Positions 1 through 4,850 of a stretch of 5,767 nucleotides of DNA are shown here, one piece after another (within the stretch, counting starts at the first letter, position 1; each line of letters starts with the position of its first letter). Origin of the DNA: Candidatus Latescibacterota bacterium (lineage in GTDB: Bacteria; Krumholzibacteriota; Krumholzibacteriia; WVZY01; JAKEHA01). The notes beneath the pieces are model-generated. The model was not told the DNA's origin. It searched no databases and saw nothing but the letters and a program-made list of their open reading frames with translations. Made by a program: the position numbers and the translations under genes. The stretch is from assembly GCA_022615275.1 (NCBI GenBank), contig JAKEHA010000345.1, forward strand, positions 1 to 5,767. Reading direction: 5' to 3'.

Positions 1-228
1 GAAGCCGGCCGCGTCCGGTTTGGAGGGCGCGGCGAGATAGCGGGCGCGTCGTCGCCGCGCCAGCCAAGCGGCCATCGGGATGACGAAAAAGCCGTGCGCG
101 TAGTTGGGGTCATCGGCCCACTGGCGCACCAGGGCGGAGAGGACGGGCGCATACGCGAGGGCGAGCGGAAGGGCGAGCGAAAGTATCGCGACGAGGCGGC
201 GGCGAGAGGCGATCGCCGCGCTGGTCAT
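1..228 (-). CDS. Exosortase family transpeptidase/protease, N-terminal part (gene runs off the left edge)
   Basis: Exosortases are polytopic inner-membrane cysteine enzymes that recognise and cleave the C-terminal tripartite tail (PEP-CTERM and variants) of exported proteins, usually in bacteria making extracellular polysaccharide. Reading down from the ATG at 228-226 gives 76 uninterrupted codons to the window edge. After a short basic N-terminus (RRR at 9-11) comes a hydrophobic segment (about 12-34). Then follows the hallmark of the family: a tryptophan and acidic pair (W37, D39-D40), then NYAHGFFVIP at 42-51, a second hydrophobic stretch, and an arginine cluster at 58-63. This matches the 'W..d..ysHGflv.P...wl..RR' opening of exosortases. 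The catalytic Cys, Arg and His lie further on, outside the window, so activity and subtype cannot be judged. The ATG overlaps the upstream TGA by 4 nt (ATGA) and has no strong Shine-Dalgarno, so it is probably translated by coupling to the secreted-protein gene. Family call is confident; subtype is open. Confidence 0.85.
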   Translation of the reverse strand, partial: MTSAAIASRRRLVAILSLALPLALAYAPVLSALVRQWADDPNYAHGFFVIPMAAWLARRRRARYLAAPSKPDAAGF

Positions 229-2048
229 CGACTCGACTGGACCAGGAACCGGCCGGTGCGCTGCAGGCCGCCGCCGGAGTCGGTCACGCGTACCAGATAG
301 AGAGCGGGTGCGACCCGCTGTCCCCCGTCGTTCGCGAAGTCCCACGTCCAGTTGGCGCCGTCCGAGCCGGTATTGTCGTAGCGCCGCACGGCGAATCCGG
401 CCGCGTCGAAGATGTGCACCGTCCACGCGCGCGGGATGTTTCGCACTTCGAGCGGGCGCGCGGGGTCACCCGCCCAGTAGCCGTCGGGAACGATGGCTCC
501 GGTGCCGTTGGCCAGGTTGCTCCCGCCCACCGTAAAGGAATACTCGAAGGGAACCGCGCAATTGGGTGTCGATGCACGATCACACGCTTCGACTCGCACG
601 AAGACCTCGGCGCCCGCCGTGAACGGGCTCGGGGGCCGGTGCGTGATGCGCAGGCTCTCCGGTGAGCCCTGGACGGTAAAGGCGACGTTGTTGCCGTTGA
701 CGATGAGTTCGACCGATCCCAGTGCCACACCCAGCCCCGAGTCGGAAATATCGACTTCGATCACTCCGTTGCCGGAAGCACTGGTCGAGCCCGGCAGCGG
801 GGTCACGGCCGCGATCGTGGGCGCCTGCACATCGTTGTTGGCGGTTGCACCGGTGGTGAAGGTCCACGAGGTGTTGAGCACGTTGGGGGTCGCGGCCTGG
901 TCGGCGGCCGTCACCTGCACGGTGATCAGCGTGTTGGCCGGCAGATCGGCGGCCGGGTCGACTGCCACGGCGTACCCCGAGGTGGTCGGCGTGAGTGTTC
1001 GGTTCTCTTGGATGGCGTTGACGCGCACGACGATCGACGACGCATTGATGCCGCTGCGGGCGTCGCTGACGAGGAAGAAAACGCCGGCGTTGCGCGCGAC
1101 GTTGGTGGCCCCGCTGGCCGGATCGCGCTGGCTCAAGACGGGGGCCGTGACATCCGGTCCTTGCAGCGTCACCGAGACTTCGCTCGAGTAGACGCTCATG
1201 AGACCCAGATCCGTGAAGGAGCGAACCGACGCGTAATAGGTCCCCGCGGAAAGGCCGCAACGCGATGCGGACGTGGCGGTCGAGGCGACGTCGAGAGAAT
1301 CGGTGTACGCGCCCTGGCTGCGCGGGTGGGTTGCGAAGTACATCCGGTAGCCGGTGACGGTCGGATCGCCGACGCGGGTAAAGCCGACGCGCAGGCATCC
1401 CACCGGGTTCTCGGTCGCCGCCACGTTGGTCGGCGGCGGTGGGCCCTGCGTGTTCTCGTTGCTCACGGTTGCGTTGGCCTCGCCCGAGCGCCCGCTCCAA
1501 AGATCGAAGGCGTTGTGTGCGCGGATCGCGAAGGTATACGTCCCGTTGGCGAAGCCGCAGCGCGTGGTACTCCAGCCGTTCGCCGACTGCACGATGTCCG
1601 TCAGGCTGACCTGCACGGAGTCGGTGAATGCGGTGCCCGTCCGGCGCCAGAGCAGGATGTAATCGGTCACGTACTCCGCCGTCGGAGGTGCGTTCCACGA
1701 GAGGGTCGCGCACCCGTTGGTCGAGCCGAGGGCGGAAAACCCAGCCGGCGCGCTTGGTGTGACCGGTTCCAGGCCGGTCATCGTAAACACGTAGGTGTCC
1801 CCCACCGCGGTGACGTCGTCCATCTCGATGTTCCCCATCGGGCTCGCCACCACGCTGCGATCGACCGCCCCGTTCTGGCGCACCTCGTAGCTGCCCGCCG
1901 GCTGCATGCCGAACATCAGGAATTGCGTATTGCCCGCCGCCGTGCCGCTCTTCGAAACGGGCTTCTTCGGGCTATCCGCAGCCGCCGCCGGACAGGCATG
2001 CGCGAGCATCGCCGTGACGAGAATGAGTGCGAACCCATGACGGACCAT
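225..2048 (-). CDS. Secreted multidomain protein: two FN3, two Ig-like, FlgD-like C-terminal domain
   Basis: The protein has 607 residues and is probably an exported surface or adhesin-like protein; no enzymatic motif is seen. Signal peptide: residues 1-24 (MVRHG, hydrophobic core, then PAAAA before D25), with cleavage near 24. A short beta-rich segment at 40-92 leads to FN3 domain 1 (about 96-197), a proline-rich linker (203-206), FN3 domain 2 (about 207-296), Ig-like domain 1 (about 300-400, opening with DVTAPVLS and DPASGATNV like SbsA-type Ig modules) and Ig-like domain 2 (about 407-508). Last comes a FlgD-Ig/type-IX-like domain (about 530-607: VHIFDAAGFAVRRYDN, WTWDFANDGGQRVAPALYLVRV). 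Cysteines are paired: C113/C164, C218/C264, C489/C497. The start was chosen at 2048 because the signal peptide begins there, preceded by GGGAG six bases upstream. The open frame extends to 2480 but that part overlaps the upstream gene and reads as noise. There is no PEP-CTERM tail, C-terminal membrane helix or basic end, so it is probably not an exosortase substrate despite overlapping that gene by 4 nt. Confidence 0.9.
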   Translation of the reverse strand: MVRHGFALILVTAMLAHACPAAAADSPKKPVSKSGTAAGNTQFLMFGMQPAGSYEVRQNGAVDRSVVASPMGNIEMDDVTAVGDTYVFTMTGLEPVTPSAPAGFSALGSTNGCATLSWNAPPTAEYVTDYILLWRRTGTAFTDSVQVSLTDIVQSANGWSTTRCGFANGTYTFAIRAHNAFDLWSGRSGEANATVSNENTQGPPPPTNVAATENPVGCLRVGFTRVGDPTVTGYRMYFATHPRSQGAYTDSLDVASTATSASRCGLSAGTYYASVRSFTDLGLMSVYSSEVSVTLQGPDVTAPVLSQRDPASGATNVARNAGVFFLVSDARSGINASSIVVRVNAIQENRTLTPTTSGYAVAVDPAADLPANTLITVQVTAADQAATPNVLNTSWTFTTGATANNDVQAPTIAAVTPLPGSTSASGNGVIEVDISDSGLGVALGSVELIVNGNNVAFTVQGSPESLRITHRPPSPFTAGAEVFVRVEACDRASTPNCAVPFEYSFTVGGSNLANGTGAIVPDGYWAGDPARPLEVRNIPRAWTVHIFDAAGFAVRRYDNTGSDGANWTWDFANDGGQRVAPALYLVRVTDSGGGLQRTGRFLVQSSR

Positions 2049-2054
2049 TATCAA

Positions 2055-2059
2055 CTCCC
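2055..2059 (-). promoter_or_regulatory. Shine-Dalgarno of the secreted-protein gene
   Basis: GGGAG on the minus strand, six bases (TTGATA) before the ATG at 2048. It fixes the start of the 607-residue protein, in agreement with the signal peptide that begins there, and argues against the much longer open frame reaching to 2480. Confidence 0.75.
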
Positions 2060-2098
2060 GGAAGCGGGCTGCTTCCACGCCGACTCGGGTCGACCGAG
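2060..2098 (-). promoter_or_regulatory. Two tandem hairpins in the 5' leader, abutting the Shine-Dalgarno
   Basis: Reading the transcript direction: CTCGG-TCGAC-CCGAG (2098-2084) forms a 5-bp stem with a 5-nt loop. Seven bases later GGAAGC-AGCCC-GCTTCC (2076-2060) forms a perfect 6-bp stem with a 5-nt loop that ends exactly where the GGGAG ribosome-binding site begins. There is no U-tract, so they are not a terminator. They could protect the mRNA 5' end or modulate ribosome access. In such GC-rich DNA short stems also arise by chance, so function is only suggested. Confidence 0.4.
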
Positions 2099-2149
2099 AC
2101 CTACGGTTGCGATTAAAACTGGATGAAGGATCGTGACGGCTGGGGCTGC

Positions 2150-2164
2150 AAAAACCGTGCACGG
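2150..2164 (-). terminator. Weak terminator-like palindrome with T-run after the deacetylase-like gene
   Basis: In the transcript direction a perfect 10-bp palindrome CCGTGCACGG (2164-2155) is followed directly by TTTTT (2154-2150), about 115 bases past the stop codon of the deacetylase-like gene. As a hairpin it can form only a 3-bp stem (4 with a G-U pair) around a TGCA loop, which is far weaker than a normal intrinsic terminator. It may be a partial terminator or chance. It is listed because it is the only palindrome-plus-T-run in the gap. Confidence 0.2.
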
Positions 2165-2280
2165 CGACCGGCCCGCGCCTCGCAAAGGTACGTTTGGCGC
2201 ACGAAGGGGCCTTGGTCAAGCAGAATATCGCGCGATGGCGCCGTCGTTCCCCCGCTGCCCTGCACGCCTTGTAAGATTGT

Positions 2281-3462
2281 TCACACCACGCGGTGCTCGA
2301 AGCGCTCGAGGGCGCGAATCGTGGGCTCGTCGGCGGCTTCGAGAGCCCGGACCGCTTGCACGATCTCCCACGGCGTGGAGAAATGGACCACGTGGCGCTC
2401 GCCGTCGTTGTAGCGTGCAAGCAGGTCGCGATACATGGCCGAGAGGCTCCCGGGTCGCTCCGACAATAGGTGTTCGGCATTCGACTCCTGGCCGCCGTGG
2501 GTGTAGGCCTTGACGAAGACCCAGCGCGGGAAGCCGCGCACGTGCACGCCGGTCCGTACCCACGCGTCCACGCGCGACGGTAGGGCCGGATTGAGATTGG
2601 TGATATCGCCGTTCTCGATCGCGGGCAGGAAGCGCCGGCGCTTCTTCCAGTTTACGCACAACGGCCCGGTCACCATTAGCAGGGTGCCTTCGCCCGCGCG
2701 ACCGTACTGCGCGTGGATTCCCTTCCAGTGCGCGCGTGGGCGATGCGGATCATCGGTGGCGTAGTAGATCGTGTTCATGATCGGAGGTTGTGTGGGGTGC
2801 GGCGCCGACGGGTAGGTGAAATCCGCGTAACACCCGGTCTCCGCGAGAACGCGCAGCTCTCCGTTCACGCCGCAGTACTTCCCGTCCGGGTCCGAGTTGG
2901 CGAGCGTCCAGTTGCCGTGAATGAAGGCGTACGACGGACGGCCCGTCGCGCGGTCGACGTGCAAGAGCCCGTGCTGGGAATGAAGGTCGCTCGTGAAGCG
3001 CACGAGCTTCTCGCGCAGGCCCTCGGCGGTGTCCCGGTCGTGATGCAGGTGGACCTCAACCTCGCCCAAGCGCGCGCGCGCGAGTGCCGCGAGCAGGTCG
3101 AGGCAACGCGGGTCGTATTCTTCCTGCGGGTAGAAGAAGGTGTGGCGGGGCGAGTTGCCGCCGTTGTCGTGGAGTCCCTCCACCGCGCGCGGGTAGCGCT
3201 CGATCCACCGGTGCACGCGCTCGTGCGCCAGGCCCGGATCCCGATTGAACCAGTACGGCTCGAAGTGATCCGCGACGCACACGAAGATGTGCGTGGTGCC
3301 GGCCGGCACCTCGTGGGGGCGCGTAAACGCCGCCCGCGCGATGCGGTCGACGTTCTTGCGCGCGAGCACCCGGTAGGCCCGCCACACGCCGACGGCCAGC
3401 GCCGCCGACAGGAAGACTCCTGCCAGCGTGGTCGCGTCTATGTGGATGCCGCCGGTTACCAT
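2281..3462 (-). CDS. Membrane-anchored polysaccharide-deacetylase-like protein of exopolysaccharide loci
   Basis: The protein has 393 residues. A single N-terminal membrane segment (about 8-27) is followed by RVLARK, so the bulk may face either side; a signal-anchor with a periplasmic domain is plausible. The soluble part has strongly patterned motifs: VADHFEP (63-69), HTFFYPQEEY (107-116), EVEVHLHHDRDT (134-145), YAFIHGNW (178-185), DFTYPSAP (214-221), ENGD (283-286), WVRTGVHV (301-308) and VKAYTHGGQE (317-326). The order acidic-His near the first strand, then an H-x-H-H cluster, then a late His recalls the metal-binding layout of NodB/GH57-type beta/alpha barrels. The classical TFDD and HSxxH motifs are absent. 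I recognise the pattern from hypothetical proteins in polysaccharide gene clusters of diverse bacteria, but know of no assigned reaction. Deacetylation or hydrolysis of the locus glycan is inference. The ATG lies inside the end of the upstream gene (ATGGTAA, 7-nt overlap) with no clear Shine-Dalgarno, so translation is probably coupled. Confidence 0.7.
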   Translation of the reverse strand: MVTGGIHIDATTLAGVFLSAALAVGVWRAYRVLARKNVDRIARAAFTRPHEVPAGTTHIFVCVADHFEPYWFNRDPGLAHERVHRWIERYPRAVEGLHDNGGNSPRHTFFYPQEEYDPRCLDLLAALARARLGEVEVHLHHDRDTAEGLREKLVRFTSDLHSQHGLLHVDRATGRPSYAFIHGNWTLANSDPDGKYCGVNGELRVLAETGCYADFTYPSAPHPTQPPIMNTIYYATDDPHRPRAHWKGIHAQYGRAGEGTLLMVTGPLCVNWKKRRRFLPAIENGDITNLNPALPSRVDAWVRTGVHVRGFPRWVFVKAYTHGGQESNAEHLLSERPGSLSAMYRDLLARYNDGERHVVHFSTPWEIVQAVRALEAADEPTIRALERFEHRVV

Positions 3463-4850
3463 GTTGCTATCAGGAACATCTTGGTCATGACCCACGCGCC
3501 CGCGGTCCACAACAGCCCGTTGATCCAGTCGCGCTTCTCGATCAACTGGTAGCGCTCGCTGCTCTCCCTGGCGAAAATGTTGGTCACGGCCGCGGAGAGT
3601 CCCACCAGCAGGAACAGTACTTCGTTGTACGTGCGCGAGAGGAAATACGCGCCCACCGAAAACGCGATCAGCCCGTATCGAATCGTCTCCACATAGACGG
3701 CGACGTCGCGCATGCGCACGCGACGCACGGCGCCGGCCACGAACTCGTTGTTCTTGATCGACAGGTAGATGAGCATGATCCACGGGTACAGCCCGAACAT
3801 CCCCAGCTCGGTCGCGCATAGGACGAACGAATTGTGCGCGGTCCGAAAGTGGTACTCTGTGAAGTTGTTCATGCCCACCCCGAAAATCGGATAGGCCTCG
3901 AACAGGTCGAGCCCGACGCTCCACGCCTCCACGCGTCCGTGCGCAGAGGCCTCCTCGGTCGAAATGCTGCCCATGCGCGGGGCCAGCGCGAAGATGGCGA
4001 GAAACACCAGCGCGCCCGTCACGATTCCAAACGTTCTTCCCAGCCGCCGCGTCAACAGCAAGACGAGAATCACGCCCAGCGCCAAGATGCCGCCGCGCGA
4101 CTGGGTGAGAAACAGCGCGTATAGAATGATTCCGAGGCCGATGAACGCCAGCGGTTTCTGCCACAGCTTCGAATCCTCGGTCAGCTTGAGGTAAAAGAAC
4201 GGGAGCACCACCACCAGCGCGAGGCCGAGATCGTTGGGGTCGGAGAAGATGCCGACCGCCTGGATGCGGCCCTGGTAGGTCTCTTTGCCGCCCAGTCCCG
4301 CTCCCGTGAAGTACTGGATGAAGCCGGTGATGGCCAAGAACAGCGTCCCGATCACGATCAGATTGACCGTGAACTTCAGCTTGCCGTGCGTCGACACCAG
4401 CGTGGAAACCAGGAAGTACATCACCAGCGTGGGCAGGAACTCCATGGTGGCTTCGATCGTGGTCGCGGGATTGAGCCACACCACGTGCGACATGATGATG
4501 GCGGCGTAGAACCACAGCATCAGCATGTTCTGCGGCACGCGTGCCACCGTGATGGCGCGGTGGCGCACCGCCATGTGCAGGATCATGAGTCCGAAGGTGG
4601 CCACACTGAGCGCCACCATGATGGGCATGTTCTGGAGCGCGAGCACGTAGTCCTGCGGACGCGTGTACAGGAACAAGAGGTAGGTGACCAGCCCGACGAA
4701 GGGATCGACGAAGATCACGACCATGCCGATGAGCGCGACGGCGGCCGCGGCACCCATCGAGGTCGACTGCAGGAGCAGGTAAGCGACTCCGAACGCGGCC
4801 AGCCCCACCGCGCCCAGCGTCGTCGCGATGGTGATGCGCTGGTTAGACAC
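3456..4850 (-). CDS. O-antigen ligase/polymerase family (Wzy_C) membrane protein
   Basis: The protein has 464 residues and about 12 membrane segments. Members of this family polymerise lipid-linked repeat units (Wzy) or transfer the finished glycan to an acceptor (WaaL or protein O-glycosyl ligases) on the periplasmic side of the inner membrane. Visible marks are YTRPQDY (62-68) after the second helical pair, FSDPNDLGLALV (202-213), the TQSRGG helix start (249-254) that opens the Wzy_C domain, and a large loop with R306, W310 and YPIFGVGMNNF (320-330). AHNSF (338-342) carries the conserved His, followed by ELGMFGL (348-354). Hydrophobic segments then continue to the C-terminus (about 443-461). 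The start is a GTG at 4850-4848, chosen because GAGGAGG sits at an ideal distance. The start overlaps the glycosyltransferase stop by 8 nt and the end overlaps the next gene by 7 nt, so the three form one operon. Polymerase and ligase cannot be told apart from sequence alone; such proteins are common beside exosortase genes. Confidence 0.9.
   Translation of the reverse strand: MSNQRITIATTLGAVGLAAFGVAYLLLQSTSMGAAAAVALIGMVVIFVDPFVGLVTYLLFLYTRPQDYVLALQNMPIMVALSVATFGLMILHMAVRHRAITVARVPQNMLMLWFYAAIIMSHVVWLNPATTIEATMEFLPTLVMYFLVSTLVSTHGKLKFTVNLIVIGTLFLAITGFIQYFTGAGLGGKETYQGRIQAVGIFSDPNDLGLALVVVLPFFYLKLTEDSKLWQKPLAFIGLGIILYALFLTQSRGGILALGVILVLLLTRRLGRTFGIVTGALVFLAIFALAPRMGSISTEEASAHGRVEAWSVGLDLFEAYPIFGVGMNNFTEYHFRTAHNSFVLCATELGMFGLYPWIMLIYLSIKNNEFVAGAVRRVRMRDVAVYVETIRYGLIAFSVGAYFLSRTYNEVLFLLVGLSAAVTNIFARESSERYQLIEKRDWINGLLWTAGAWVMTKMFLIATW

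Larger units (their letters stand above)
2049..2280 (-). other. Intergenic leader region of the secreted-protein gene
   Basis: This is the only gap in an otherwise overlapping gene chain, so it is the likely place for an internal promoter. No convincing small gene lies in it. On the minus strand the most AT-rich patch is TTTTAAT at 2118-2112, a possible -10 element that would give a leader of about 55 nt, but no good -35 sits at the right distance. A TACCTTTG at 2190-2183 matches the Bacteroidetes -7 consensus TAnnTTTG, and TTGACC lies at 2219-2214, but the spacing between them is too long for either promoter type. A 10-bp palindrome, ATCGCGCGAT, lies at 2227-2236. I see no recognisable riboswitch. 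Promoter placement is a guess; that some regulatory sequence lies here is a reasonable inference from the gap. Confidence 0.4.

Noticed and set aside
104..535. 143-codon plus-strand open frame at the left end
   Set aside because: Its product is Arg/Pro-rich and it runs antisense to the exosortase start and the FlgD-like domain, both of which are recognisable.
580..1713. 377-codon open frame on the minus strand inside the secreted-protein gene
   Set aside because: Arg-rich out-of-frame shadow, typical of GC-rich coding DNA; no motif and the FN3/Ig frame is clearly real.
1992..2048. Lipoprotein signal with Cys19 as the lipidated residue
   Set aside because: The sequence before Cys19 is LAHA; the -3 position is Ala and -2 is His, not a normal lipobox, while a standard AAA cleavage site follows at 22-24.
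1008..2126. 372-codon plus-strand open frame
   Set aside because: Antisense shadow of the secreted-protein gene, rich in Arg, Gly and His, without hydrophobic patterning or recognisable motif.
2183..2190. Bacteroidetes-type -7 promoter element TACCTTTG
   Set aside because: Matches TAnnTTTG but no TTTG/TTG lies 17-23 bases upstream, and such a short degenerate match is expected by chance.
2227..2236. Palindrome ATCGCGCGAT as an operator
   Set aside because: Only one copy, short and made mostly of CG steps that are very common here; no regulator gene nearby.
2049..2480. N-terminal extension of the secreted-protein frame by 144 codons to 2480
   Set aside because: It would overlap the deacetylase-like gene by 200 bases, has no domain-like character, and a proper signal peptide with a Shine-Dalgarno begins at 2048.
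3070..3082. Alternating GC runs (also 4906-4918 and 5661-5672) as repeats or Z-DNA signals
   Set aside because: Each lies in coding sequence where it encodes Ala/Arg stretches; expected from the codon use of such a GC-rich genome.
2713..3552. 279-codon plus-strand open frame
   Set aside because: Antisense to the deacetylase-like gene, whose own frame has conserved-looking motifs and a coupled start.
3463..4515. Extension of the deacetylase-like frame upstream through the Wzy_C gene
   Set aside because: The extension is Arg/His-rich noise in another frame of the Wzy_C gene; the ATG at 3462 fits the overlap and the N-terminal membrane segment.
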